The notes under the pieces: generated by a model | What the model was told of the DNA's origin: nothing | Databases searched by the model: none | Seen by the model: only the letters and a program-made list of their open reading frames with translations | Source: Pseudobdellovibrio sp. | GTDB lineage: Bacteria; Bdellovibrionota; Bdellovibrionia; Bdellovibrionales; Bdellovibrionaceae | Reading direction: 5' to 3' | DNA: 64,000 bases | Assembly: GCA_023701385.1 (NCBI GenBank) | Contig: JAMPXC010000006.1 | Location: 1 to 64,000 of the forward strand | Program-made: the position numbers and the translations under genes | Part shown: positions 53,255 through 61,493 of the stretch, in pieces | How positions within the stretch are numbered: position 1 is the stretch's first letter | Layout of the letters: the number at the start of each line of letters is the position of its first letter

Positions 53255-53335
53255 GGTGAAGTCTAGACCTAGGTTGTGATTTGCGGCTAAGGGCTGGTAA
53301 TCCCAGACTAGATAGACTATTCTTAGATCTAGCAT
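53255..53335. promoter_or_regulatory. Divergent promoter region of the gsp operon with a CTAG cluster
   Basis: The 158 bases between gspC and the + strand gene at 53348 hold four CTAG tetramers within 70 bases (53263, 53269, 53308, 53329), in contexts such as TCTAGACCTAGG. No clear -35/-10 pair is obvious by eye. CTAG is rare in many bacterial genomes, so the cluster may mark a regulator site. Confidence 0.3.
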
Positions 53336-53347
53336 CAGGCGAGGACT

Positions 53348-53836
53348 ATGACGGTCATCTACTTCACGGACGGAGCACTCATTGACGATTGTTTGATTCG
53401 AAGATCACTTCTTCGGATCCCGGAAGTTATTGAGTCGTTACGTAAGTCACAAGACGAATTCATCGGTTGTGATTTGTTTGCCGCGATGAACGAAACGCAA
53501 GTCTACCGTTCGTTAAACTATCACCAAAAAACTCATTTAAAATCGATTTTGCAAAATGCACTTTTTCGTCGTTGGATGAAAAAGGGTATTGAACCTGATT
53601 TGATTTTAAAACGTAACGACTACAGTTCTTATGAGTTAACACAGCTTTTTCAAAAGCTTTCAACAATTGATACCTTGAATGTGGTGACGATCGGACCGGG
53701 TTTTGATGATTTAGAGAGTTTCTTTCGTTTGCGCTTAAAATTGAATTCAAAACCAATTAATGAGTTTATATCACAAGATCCCCATTTAAATTGGTTCTGG
53801 AACGAGATCCGCTCAAGCCTAGAGCTTCATTCGTAG
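53348..53836 (+). CDS. Conserved hypothetical protein divergent from gspC
   Basis: I do not recognise this 162-residue soluble product. It begins MTVIYFTDGALIDDCLIRRSLL and contains long helical stretches (LNYHQKTHLKSILQNALFRRWMKKG) and a strand-turn VVTIGPGFDDLESFF. It has no signal peptide or membrane segment, so it is probably cytoplasmic. The ATG follows GCGAGGAC. A terminator follows 50 bases after the stop. It is divergent from the gsp operon and may share its control region; no functional link can be shown. Confidence 0.6.
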   Translation: MTVIYFTDGALIDDCLIRRSLLRIPEVIESLRKSQDEFIGCDLFAAMNETQVYRSLNYHQKTHLKSILQNALFRRWMKKGIEPDLILKRNDYSSYELTQLFQKLSTIDTLNVVTIGPGFDDLESFFRLRLKLNSKPINEFISQDPHLNWFWNEIRSSLELHS

Positions 53837-53883
53837 CTTAAAAAACAGGTACTTTTTTCAAGAATTCTTTAAGAATCGGCTAA

Positions 53884-53909
53884 GACCCATATTCTTATGG
53901 GCGTTTTTA
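53884..53909 (+). terminator. Intrinsic terminator
   Basis: CCCATA-TTCT-TATGGG forms a six-base stem with a four-base loop, followed by CGTTTTTA, about 50 bases after the hypothetical gene. Confidence 0.6.
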
Positions 53910-53958
53910 TATATTTTTTGATATACCAGTGTCGCACCATTTTTCGGGGGATGAGCTT

Positions 53959-54906
53959 ATGCAAAACAAACTGGTTTTAACGCTTTCAACTGTGATCTTA
54001 ACGACGTCTTTATTTTCCTGCGCACCCAAAGACGACAAACTTTTAACTGGCGGCAATCGCAGCGGTTCAGGTGATGTTCAATCCCTAAATATCGAAGGTG
54101 ATAAAGCAGAGTCTGCAAGATACTTAGGTGTTTCTTTAGACCGCGCTTTTGAAGGCTTGGCTTTATTAAAATCAGTTTTAAATCCAGAGTATGCAAGCTT
54201 ACAAAAACTATCTATTGCCGCAGGTAAATTTGAGCCAGACGTTTTAGATATGAACACAGATTTATATCTTGAAAGTGAGTTAAAGGGGCAATTCGCAGGT
54301 CGCATTAACTACGCTATCGAAAAATTAGAAAAAGACCAAGACGGTAAAGTTGTTACTTTGGTTTTGAAATCAGTAAACACAAAATTGGAAACAAAACATT
54401 TTAAAGAGAATTCTCTAAAAGGCCCTTTCATATCTTCTAATAACATGAACGATCGTATCGTGATCTCTAAAGGTGTGCGTGAAAGATCATACGTTTTAAC
54501 GATCGAAAAAACAGAAGAATTTGGTTTAGCTAAAAACACAACAGCCTACTCAAACACTCAAATCAAACTTGAATTTGCGTGGGACGGTTCATCTGAAATG
54601 TTAAACGAAGCGGTTAAAGTAACTGCGCTAAGAGTGAATGCTCGTATGCACGGTGCAAGAACTGGTGCAATTATGCTAAAAGATGTGAACCCTAATTTAA
54701 CTGTGAACTTAGGTTCATGCTTAAGCGCAAATGGCGAATTAAATATCGTTCGTGATAGTAAAACTTTAAAAGGTGAAAAACCTGCGGAACTAAAAGCGAC
54801 TTTAGTTAAAATCGAAGACTCTTCGTTAACTATCGAGAATTCAGCTTCGAAGGCGTTATCGTGTGATGTACGCCCTCGCGTAGATTTAACTAGATTCTTA
54901 CGCTAG
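53959..54906 (+). CDS. Lipoprotein of unknown function
   Basis: From the ATG at 53959 (GGGGG nine bases upstream) it has 315 residues; the track start at 53929 is a GTG without a site. The signal ends in the lipobox SLFSC, so the protein is probably lipidated at Cys18. The mature part has about 290 residues with many beta-strand patterns (GQFAGRINYAIEKLE, RSYVLTIEKTEEFG, TQIKLEFAWDGSSEM) and only two further cysteines near the C-terminus. No family is recognised. The stop codon directly abuts the stop of the convergent EEP gene. Confidence 0.65.
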   Translation: MQNKLVLTLSTVILTTSLFSCAPKDDKLLTGGNRSGSGDVQSLNIEGDKAESARYLGVSLDRAFEGLALLKSVLNPEYASLQKLSIAAGKFEPDVLDMNTDLYLESELKGQFAGRINYAIEKLEKDQDGKVVTLVLKSVNTKLETKHFKENSLKGPFISSNNMNDRIVISKGVRERSYVLTIEKTEEFGLAKNTTAYSNTQIKLEFAWDGSSEMLNEAVKVTALRVNARMHGARTGAIMLKDVNPNLTVNLGSCLSANGELNIVRDSKTLKGEKPAELKATLVKIEDSSLTIENSASKALSCDVRPRVDLTRFLR

Positions 54907-56067
54907 TTATTTTTTCTTAGAACTTGAAATTTTAAGTCTTGAATAAAGAGGGAAGTGGTCAGCAACTCCCTCTTTTTTTTCGTCATCAAAACGTAGCGGT
55001 GATCCGTGAAGGCTGTTATCAGGTGTGATTACAGTCTGAATTGATTCTGGAATTAAAGTTAATCCCGCTTTAGAAATTGAGTTTCCGTAAACCATCACAT
55101 CTAAGAATGACCATTCACCTTTGTAGTTATGGCTTCCTTTGCAGTGATCGCAACCCACTAGATGAGACACTGGGCCTGCTTGGCTTAAGATTTTTGAAAA
55201 GTAACCGTTACGGCCTTCTTCTGTCGCGGTGATATTCATATCGCCACCAATGATAGTTGCGCGTCCTTTTTTCTCATATTCAAGGATTTTAGTTTTAATA
55301 AACTCAACAGCCTGTTTTCTCCATGCGGTCGGGTTGGCTTGTGAGGGAAAGTGCACCGCCATGACAGTAAGTTCTTTTTTATTCGGTAAAATTACCGTAG
55401 CTTCAATCACGCCGCGCGAACGTTTCGCGTATTTAAGTTGTTCGGGATTTTCATCTTTGTAGGGAATGATGTGCAGAACTGGTTTACCTTTAAGAGGGAA
55501 TTTTGTTAAAATCGCCGGATCGATACCGCGCAAGTCGGGGCCTTCAATCAGCACGCGTGTTTGGTAGCCTAATCCTTGCAGTTGTGTATCGACCAGTTTG
55601 TTTAAGATACTGATGTTTTCAACCTCAGCCATAAGAATAATGTCGGGGCCCCTGCCGTGGTCGATATATTTGATGGTTTTTCCCACCTGTGAAAGTTTGA
55701 ACGCGACAATTTCGTCATTCCAGTCTTTAAAATTACACTCGTCGCGGTAGAATTTTGATTTTACTTTCATACAAAATTCGCCCACTTCAGCTGTGCCTTT
55801 CTGGGCGCGCGGAAGGTAGGCGTAATCTTCAGTGCCGTTGTCGTGAAGGTTATCGAACATATTTTCTACGTTAAAGGTCATTATTGAAACTTCATCTTCG
55901 CCCTTTGAAAGGCGCTCCGGTGGCACGATATCTTCTATTGAGGTTTTGGCCGAAGTTTCACCTTTCGTGTCTTTACTTGTACAGCCGGTAAAAGCCATTA
56001 AAAGCGACATAAAAGCGACTATAGTTAATCTTGATTGAATCTTAAAAAGAGCTTGTATTTTTTCCAT
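54907..56067 (-). CDS. Endonuclease/exonuclease/phosphatase-family lipoprotein
   Basis: The ATG at 56067 gives 386 residues; the track's TTG at 56112 is less likely. The signal ends SLLMAFTGC, a lipobox. The catalytic domain has the EEP motifs in order: MTFNVENMFDN, ILMAEVENISIL (catalytic Glu), GGDMNIT, and GVADHFPLYSRL (catalytic His). Such secreted enzymes hydrolyse DNA, RNA or phosphoesters; the substrate here is not evident. KVKSKFYRDECNFKDW and the CDHCKGSHNYKGEW segment suggest extra disulfides. A + strand terminator is embedded in its last codons. Confidence 0.85.
   Translation of the reverse strand: MEKIQALFKIQSRLTIVAFMSLLMAFTGCTSKDTKGETSAKTSIEDIVPPERLSKGEDEVSIMTFNVENMFDNLHDNGTEDYAYLPRAQKGTAEVGEFCMKVKSKFYRDECNFKDWNDEIVAFKLSQVGKTIKYIDHGRGPDIILMAEVENISILNKLVDTQLQGLGYQTRVLIEGPDLRGIDPAILTKFPLKGKPVLHIIPYKDENPEQLKYAKRSRGVIEATVILPNKKELTVMAVHFPSQANPTAWRKQAVEFIKTKILEYEKKGRATIIGGDMNITATEEGRNGYFSKILSQAGPVSHLVGCDHCKGSHNYKGEWSFLDVMVYGNSISKAGLTLIPESIQTVITPDNSLHGSPLRFDDEKKEGVADHFPLYSRLKISSSKKK
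54945..54980 (+). terminator. Terminator of the lipoprotein gene, inside the facing gene
   Basis: AAAGAGGGA and TCCCTCTTT form a nine-base stem with a 13-base loop, then TTTTT. It is 40 bases after the + strand lipoprotein stop and lies within the last codons of the minus-strand EEP gene. Confidence 0.7.
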
Positions 56068-56173
56068 GTTATGACAGTAATCGACACCGGATTTTAAAGG
56101 TAGTTTAGACAATTTTTACCGCGCTGTGATATATATGCAGGCAACTTGTGTCCGGTAGACTTATGGGGGAATC

Positions 56174-57052
56174 ATGAAGTTAAAAGGCTTATTATTGGTA
56201 GCGATGATCTTTGTCGCAGGTTTTGCAAATGCTCAAAGCGACAACGAACCAGCAGGTTCAAACACCGCTTCGGTGGGTGAAAACAAAGCTGAAAAAAGCA
56301 AGTTCGGTATTTCGTGGTACTTTATCGGCGGGCAAACTCTTAACCAAGAAACAGAGCAATTATCTTCTTTTGATATTTTCGATTCTTACCTTTCATTCAA
56401 TTACAAAGTTTCAGATGATTTCCGTATTTCGGCGCGCCCAGCTTTTGGTTATGCCCTTCAGGGAACAACGAACTCGGGCCGTGAAACAAATGACAGAGCT
56501 CGTGTGCGTGACTTCTCTTTTGTAGCTGCTTTTTCAAATCTGTTTGAAGAGTCTTTGCCGGCTTCTACAAGTTACAGATTAGCGCCTCGCTTATACTTAC
56601 CAACTTCTGATGGTTCAAAAGAAGAGGGTATGATTGCGCGTCTTCGTTTAGAGCAATCTTTACGTTGGAATTTTGCGCGATATTCATCTTTAAGTTTTTA
56701 CGCAAAACCAAGTTACTACTTTCAAAGAAGCACAACTTATATGACTTCTACGGGTAAAATTCGCACTACAAAAGCTGCTGATTCTGAGCACGGTGTTGAG
56801 TTGTCATACTCTTTAAGTAAAATGTTTTCTGTAAAGCCGGCTTTAAACTTTATCGAAAGCTGGTCAAATGCTTCAGCAGCCAATAACCAATCAACGTATA
56901 GATCGAGTGTTGTTGATTACCGTTTAGGTTTAGAAGTTCGTGCGATGAGAGAGTTAAGCTTCACGATTGGTGTACAGCAAGAGCAAGACTTGTTAGCTAA
57001 ACAAGATGATGAGTTCAGTTACTCGTTGTTAACGGCAGGTACCTTGTTTTAA
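56174..57052 (+). CDS. Probable outer-membrane beta-barrel protein
   Basis: The 292-residue protein has a signal peptide (LKGLLLVAMIFVAGFANA), then a short acidic stretch. It alternates hydrophobic and polar residues through about ten strands (FDSYLSFNYKVSDDFRISARPAFGYAL, YRLGLEVRAMRELSFTIGVQQE). It ends SYSLLTAGTLF, with the terminal Phe typical of outer-membrane barrels. The ATG follows a GGGGGAA site. Substrate or role is not evident. A strong bidirectional terminator follows. Confidence 0.72.
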   Translation: MKLKGLLLVAMIFVAGFANAQSDNEPAGSNTASVGENKAEKSKFGISWYFIGGQTLNQETEQLSSFDIFDSYLSFNYKVSDDFRISARPAFGYALQGTTNSGRETNDRARVRDFSFVAAFSNLFEESLPASTSYRLAPRLYLPTSDGSKEEGMIARLRLEQSLRWNFARYSSLSFYAKPSYYFQRSTTYMTSTGKIRTTKAADSEHGVELSYSLSKMFSVKPALNFIESWSNASAANNQSTYRSSVVDYRLGLEVRAMRELSFTIGVQQEQDLLAKQDDEFSYSLLTAGTLF

Positions 57053-57076
57053 TCATAGGAACAGTTCATCTAGGGT

Positions 57077-57105
57077 AAAAAGCGACCTAATCGGTCGCTT
57101 TTTTT
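57077..57105. terminator. Bidirectional terminator between convergent genes
   Basis: AAAAAGCGACC and GGTCGCTTTTT pair across a TAATC loop, with A residues on the left and seven T on the right, so it can act on both strands. It ends the barrel gene and the facing RluA-type gene. Confidence 0.88.
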
Positions 57106-57122
57106 ATTTCTAAAGCTTGTTG

Positions 57123-57998
57123 TTAAATATCGAAATCTTCTGAAATTTTGATTTGGTGGCTTTGGCCCGCCCATGTGAATTCGATCTCTTGAGCGCGTAG
57201 GGCGATTTTGTTTTCATTGTCACCTAAGCGGCTTCCGTAAAGTCTATCGCCAATAATAGGGGCGCCCACTTCTGAAACCTGTGATCGGATCTGGTGGGTG
57301 CGGCCAGTGAGTAAATCAATTTTAATCCAGCTATAGTTACTTAAAATTTTTTGCTGCTCGATTTTAAGTTCGCAGATATCCCAACCTTCATGCGCCACTT
57401 GTGAAACTTTTTTTGGCGCGCGCGGGGAGGGCTCCATGTAGTGCACTAAATGATTCGGAAGTTTTTCGGTTGTTTCAACTAAGGCCACGTATTTTTTAGT
57501 GATCAGTTTTTTTTGTAACTGCGTATTAAAGCTATTTACGAACTGATTGTTTTTTCCGTAAACGATTAAGCCTTCAGTTAAAGTGTCTAAGCGGTGAGTG
57601 ATTAAAAGTTTTGTATTAAGGGCTATCGATAATTGTGTCAGCGAGTTTTCGATTTGATTATCAACGGACGGGTGGCTTGGAATATTATTCGGCTTATTTA
57701 AAATCACGAAATCCTGGTGATCAAAGACGATGCGCGATTTCCAATCATAATTCACAGTGTATCTGCGCGGTTTTGTGTGCACGCGAATATGCGTATTTTC
57801 TGTGACTTCATCACCAGTTTGCGCGCGTTTGCTATTTACATAAACACTTCCTAATTGAATGAGGAAGTTAATTTGTTCCAGCGGCTGCTCTAAGACTTCA
57901 GAGGTAATTTCATTAAGCGCACCAGACTTTGGACTATTAAAATGCTTAACTCCGTATTCGAAGCCTTGAGACTGGATTTGAGTTTGGTTTTTAAGCAT
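57123..57998 (-). CDS. RluA-family pseudouridine synthase
   Basis: The enzyme converts uridines of rRNA or tRNA to pseudouridine. From the ATG at 57998 it has 291 residues; a GTG at 58016 preceded by AGGTAC is an alternative. An S4-like N-terminal part (GSVYVNSKRAQTGDEV) precedes the catalytic domain with ILNKPNNIPSHP and HRLDTLTEGLIVYGK, with the catalytic Asp. LLTGRTHQIRSQVSEVGAPIIGDRLYG is the usual closing motif. The target uridine cannot be told from sequence. It is alone between two + strand genes. Confidence 0.92.
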   Translation of the reverse strand: MLKNQTQIQSQGFEYGVKHFNSPKSGALNEITSEVLEQPLEQINFLIQLGSVYVNSKRAQTGDEVTENTHIRVHTKPRRYTVNYDWKSRIVFDHQDFVILNKPNNIPSHPSVDNQIENSLTQLSIALNTKLLITHRLDTLTEGLIVYGKNNQFVNSFNTQLQKKLITKKYVALVETTEKLPNHLVHYMEPSPRAPKKVSQVAHEGWDICELKIEQQKILSNYSWIKIDLLTGRTHQIRSQVSEVGAPIIGDRLYGSRLGDNENKIALRAQEIEFTWAGQSHQIKISEDFDI

Positions 57999-58073
57999 GC
58001 CGAATGGATAGCACACTGTACCTATTTAACTCAAGACCTTAACTTTGTGGGCTTTTCGTTTCATTATATTTAG

Positions 58074-58760
58074 ATGTTTCAAGAAACCATGCAATGTCTG
58101 TTCAACAATGCAGACAAGTTAACTTGCTTAGCCCCATACGCTTATGAGCCGGGGTGGATTTATTTTTTCTTGATCGTTATGATGCTTTTATCAGCGGTAG
58201 GTCTTCCGCTTCCAGAAGAAGTCACTTTAGTGTCGGTGGGAATTTTAGCTTATATGGGAGCAAACCCTGATAAGTATCCACCGCCATTTCCAGATGCTCC
58301 GTTTGTGCATCCAACAACCGCTGCAATAGTAGCTTTCTTTGCCGTCTTTCTGTCGGACTTTTTAATTTACGGGATAGGGCGGTTTTTCGGTTCGCGGGTC
58401 TTTGAATGGGGACCAGTTAAGCGTGTTATTTCTTCTGAAGGTCGTTTAAGAATTGAAAAGTGGACGCATAAGTACGGAGCCTTGGCTTGTGGTATTTTTC
58501 GTTTCACGCCGGGCATTCGTTTTCCGGGGCATTTAGCTTGCGGCATGGTGAAGTTTCCAGCATGGAAATTCGCGCTTGTTGATGGGATCGCCGCGATGAT
58601 TTCGGTGCCAACGCAGATTCTAATTTTAGCTCACTACGGTGAAGATATTTTAGGTGTGTTACGTAAATTTAAATTTGTGGTGTTGGGTCTGTGTGTGATC
58701 GCGCTACTGGTTTACTTGTTTATGAAATGGCGCTCATCAAAAAAAGCGGCCGCCTTATAA
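58074..58760 (+). CDS. DedA-family membrane protein
   Basis: DedA (VTT-domain) proteins are inner-membrane lipid scramblase or transporter-like proteins. The 228-residue product has GLPLPEEVTLVSVGILA, a PLPxE-like re-entrant motif, and FRFTPGIRFPGHLACGMVK, the conserved FxRFxPGxR block, here FRFTPGIR. About five hydrophobic segments are seen. FFAVFLSDFLIYGIGRFFGS is typical. The last codons form the hairpin of a minus-strand terminator for the facing gene. Confidence 0.9.
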   Translation: MFQETMQCLFNNADKLTCLAPYAYEPGWIYFFLIVMMLLSAVGLPLPEEVTLVSVGILAYMGANPDKYPPPFPDAPFVHPTTAAIVAFFAVFLSDFLIYGIGRFFGSRVFEWGPVKRVISSEGRLRIEKWTHKYGALACGIFRFTPGIRFPGHLACGMVKFPAWKFALVDGIAAMISVPTQILILAHYGEDILGVLRKFKFVVLGLCVIALLVYLFMKWRSSKKAAAL

Positions 58761-58771
58761 AGGGCAGCCGC
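58739..58771 (-). terminator. Minus-strand terminator embedded in the end of dedA
   Basis: On the minus strand GCGGC-T-GCC and GGC-G-GCCGC pair around an A/T loop and are followed by seven T. It lies 32 bases beyond the stop of the minus-strand gene and inside the last codons of dedA. Confidence 0.7.
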
Positions 58772-58802
58772 AAAAAAATTTGTAAACTTTAAACTGTTGT
58801 GC

Positions 58803-59846
58803 TTAGGCGATTTTTTTAACGCCTAGATCTTGTTCTGTTAATTCAAAGCACACTTTAAACTGTGTTGGTTTTTTAGGTTTTTGACCTGAAGATTCTGGCC
58901 AGAAAACTTTGTCATAACCGTGGTGTAAACCGAATAACTCTTCACGTACGCGGAATAATAAGCCCGCTGATGAACCTAATAACCAGTCCATTTGGATTTG
59001 ATGAAGGTATTGTTCTAAGTCAGCATTCGCTTGGTGAGAAAGAATATCTTGCGGTAATTGGTCAACCAGTGCGCAAGCGTTGTGGTTGTATTGGTCAAAA
59101 GCGCGTTGCATAGGTTCAACGAAAAGCTTTTCAATACGCACGTCTTTATCTTTGTGGCCTACAAATGGCGTCGCTAATTTTTTAAATTGCCAGTAAACCA
59201 ACGCATCGTTTGTTGTAAAATCGGCACGTGGTAAGTAGTCAGAAATTGAATCACATTTAACTGATTCAAACGATGAATCGTCGATATGAATATTGTGATC
59301 TAAAGCAATCAATGAACGTAGATGGAACAAAAACGAATACATTGAAAGTAAGTGATCATTGAATTTTTTAGAAAACTTTAAAGTAAAATTATACATTAAA
59401 GGCGCTTTCATTTGGGATTCGAATTCGGAAAGCATATCAAAGGCTTGGTCTAATTTATTAAAGCTAATTCCTTTTGAAAAATCTTGGGCATCCCAGTAGG
59501 CAAACCATTGATTTTCAAAAGCTTGCACTAACTTTTCATCTACTGGTTTAAGCTTTTCTTGGATTTTGAAAAGACGGTCAGCACTTGAGTAAAATAAAGT
59601 CGCGTATGGGCATAATTCTTCAATCGCATGGTTGATAAAATCTTTTTGTTTGGGGGCACTAAAAAAGTTCGTTAACTTTTGAAACTGCAACCCTACTAAA
59701 GAGTCATTTTGAAATTTTAACGGAGGGTGGGGAGTGAATTCAGCGAAACGTGAATTTTGATCCCAAATTTCTAACGAAACTGGTTTTAACACCGGTCCAC
59801 GCGTTGTTTTAATTTCAAAACCCATAACAAATGAAGATGGCTTCAT
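58803..59846 (-). CDS. Conserved hypothetical protein
   Basis: I do not recognise this 347-residue soluble protein. It has no signal peptide or membrane segment, is mostly helical from about residue 70 on, and is rich in aromatic residues and histidine (HNIHIDDSSFESVKCDSISD, QIQMDWLLGSSAGLLFRVREELFGLHHGYDKVFWPE). The N-terminus (FVMGFEIKTTRGPVLKPVSLEIWD) is strand-rich. The ATG has a strong AGGAGT site. It stands alone, with a terminator behind it and an intergenic region rich in hairpins in front. Confidence 0.6.
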   Translation of the reverse strand: MKPSSFVMGFEIKTTRGPVLKPVSLEIWDQNSRFAEFTPHPPLKFQNDSLVGLQFQKLTNFFSAPKQKDFINHAIEELCPYATLFYSSADRLFKIQEKLKPVDEKLVQAFENQWFAYWDAQDFSKGISFNKLDQAFDMLSEFESQMKAPLMYNFTLKFSKKFNDHLLSMYSFLFHLRSLIALDHNIHIDDSSFESVKCDSISDYLPRADFTTNDALVYWQFKKLATPFVGHKDKDVRIEKLFVEPMQRAFDQYNHNACALVDQLPQDILSHQANADLEQYLHQIQMDWLLGSSAGLLFRVREELFGLHHGYDKVFWPESSGQKPKKPTQFKVCFELTEQDLGVKKIA

Positions 59847-59936
59847 TAGAAACTCCTGTCGTCAAACGACGTTAAATCATATGTTGTTATCGGTATTCGT
59901 GACGGCAATAATGATAATACTTAGGTCTAGGAAATA

Positions 59937-60050
59937 AGACCGCGCTAGCGGTCTCTTTAGAATAAGGTCTACCGGAGGTAGATCAAAATAAGAATAAGGT
60001 CTACCGGAGGTAGATCAAAATAAGATTTAATTCGCCTTTGCGAATTAAAT
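59937..60050. repeat. Cluster of four hairpins with a 32-bp tandem repeat
   Basis: The stretch holds AGACCGC-GCTA-GCGGTCT (59937-59954), then two identical 32-base units (59959-59990 and 59991-60022), each with TCTACC-GGA-GGTAGA. ATTTAATTCGC-CTTT-GCGAATTAAAT (about 60025-60050) follows and runs into the stop of the HD-GYP-like gene. The purpose is unknown; the last hairpin could help end transcription of the HD-GYP-like gene. Confidence 0.75.
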
Positions 60051-60977
60051 GGATTTAAGGATATTGCCTAGAGTTTGAATGTATTGGAGAGGGTATTTAC
60101 CCATTTCTTGAACCATCAAGTGTTTTACAACTTGTTCGCGGCCTAAACCTTCATAAGTCATCAAACGGTCAACAGTGTTCGCGGCACTTGTCACTAAAGC
60201 CATCGGATCAATTTGTTGTTCTGAATAACCTAACGGGCCAGAGGCATCACACTTTTCTTCGTGTTGGTGAATAATTGTCGTCACCGCTAAATCCATATGG
60301 TTTTTATCTTTAACTTTTTGCGCGCCTTCAACCGGATGTTTTTTGTAAATTTCTAGATCTTCTTTCGAGAAATCTCTCATCGGGCGGGCAATTTTAATTG
60401 GCGTATCGTAATGACCAAAATCATGCAGCAATCCGCCTAAAGCTAAGAGTTGTCGCTGTTTTGCATCGAAAAGTTTAAGTTGTTCAGCGAGTGCTACAGC
60501 TAACGTTGAAACGGTCACACCATGGTGGGCGATGCTTTGATCAAGATTCGGTAAAGAGACAATAGATTTAACCGCATCGTTATTTTTAACTAAGAAATCC
60601 ACGTATTTCGCTGAGGCGTCTTTGGCGGCCACGTAAGCTTCGGCATTTTCAGGGCGTTCGAAAACTTCTTCAGCGTTATTTTGCTGGGCTCCTTGAATGA
60701 TTTCAGAGCGGGTTTTGATGTCTTTTCCTGATTTGTCGTCGTAAGCCATCTCGATATTTTTTTGCATGTAATTGCGGTAACGGCCTTCATCTTCAGTTGA
60801 GATATACATCTTTTTTAACTTTTTGGTTTTAAGACGTTCCAGGCGGGTACCTTCAAAAGAGTCGCCTTGGCGGAGGTATAAAATCCATTTCTCATCAATT
60901 TTAAGGTAAGCATCAAAGTCGATCTTTTGATCGCCGCGGAGGGTACTAACTCTGATTGATACGTAATCCTTTGCCAT
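60045..60977 (-). CDS. HD-GYP-like protein with degenerate signature
   Basis: The ATG at 60977 gives 310 residues; the track's GTG at 61013 overlaps the divergent gene. The N-terminal part (about 1-85) resembles the PilZ-like or DUF3391-type domain seen before HD-GYP domains. The C-terminal part has HHGVTVSTLA, GGLLHDFGHYDTP, KKHPVEGAQKV and IIHQHEEKCDASGPLGY. Typical HD-GYP reads HDIGK, HHE and DGSGYP; here K is H and GYP is displaced. It may bind or degrade cyclic di-GMP or be a catalytically altered sensor. Confidence 0.8.
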   Translation of the reverse strand: MAKDYVSIRVSTLRGDQKIDFDAYLKIDEKWILYLRQGDSFEGTRLERLKTKKLKKMYISTEDEGRYRNYMQKNIEMAYDDKSGKDIKTRSEIIQGAQQNNAEEVFERPENAEAYVAAKDASAKYVDFLVKNNDAVKSIVSLPNLDQSIAHHGVTVSTLAVALAEQLKLFDAKQRQLLALGGLLHDFGHYDTPIKIARPMRDFSKEDLEIYKKHPVEGAQKVKDKNHMDLAVTTIIHQHEEKCDASGPLGYSEQQIDPMALVTSAANTVDRLMTYEGLGREQVVKHLMVQEMGKYPLQYIQTLGNILKSI

Positions 60978-61006
60978 TCTTTTCTCTTTTGGTAGACTTT
61001 CTAAGT

Positions 61007-61492
61007 ATGTCACTAGATGCAGATATTTTGAATGATTTTTTCGAAGAGTCCAATACCATCATCACCGAAAGCATTGAGCTTTTAGAAGAGATGGAAGGCG
61101 ACTTCTCGCAGAAAGAAAGTTTAAAAGTCTTCGCTAATAAGATTGACCGCATCATGGGGGCCGCAGCAAGTATTGCGATGATGGCTGAACCAGACCATGG
61201 TTTGAATTTAGTGACGGATTATACATCTCTTTGTAAAGTCGTGGCGTATAAAGCCGCCGAAATTCAAGATAACTCTAAGCTCTATGATGTAACCGTCGCG
61301 TTATTGTTAGATGCGGTTGAAGCATTAAATGTTTTGATTAAAAAAATTGATCTACCGATGGTGGAACTTAAAAAAGTAATTAGTCCCAATTTCATCGAAC
61401 GTTTGCGTTGGATCTCAGAACAGTTTAGTAAACAAAACTCCCTGAAAGCGCAAAGCGAAATCGATGATCTGATGAAAAAATTAGGTTTCTAA
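61007..61492 (+). CDS. Small acidic helical protein, HPt-like
   Basis: From the ATG at 61007 it has 161 residues; the track start at 60956 lies inside the divergent gene. The start MSLDADILNDFFEESNTIITESIELLEEMEGD resembles the first helix of a histidine phosphotransfer (HPt) domain, but where HPt has the phospho-histidine (HxxKGxA) this reads NKIDRIMGAAASIA, with no histidine. It is divergent from the HD-GYP-like gene by 29 bases, so the two share a promoter region. It may bind a signalling partner without taking part in phosphotransfer. Confidence 0.6.
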   Translation: MSLDADILNDFFEESNTIITESIELLEEMEGDFSQKESLKVFANKIDRIMGAAASIAMMAEPDHGLNLVTDYTSLCKVVAYKAAEIQDNSKLYDVTVALLLDAVEALNVLIKKIDLPMVELKKVISPNFIERLRWISEQFSKQNSLKAQSEIDDLMKKLGF

Positions 61493-61493
61493 A

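Noticed and set aside
59959-60022. The 32-bp tandem repeat as the start of a CRISPR array
   Set aside because: The two copies are directly adjacent with no spacer between them.
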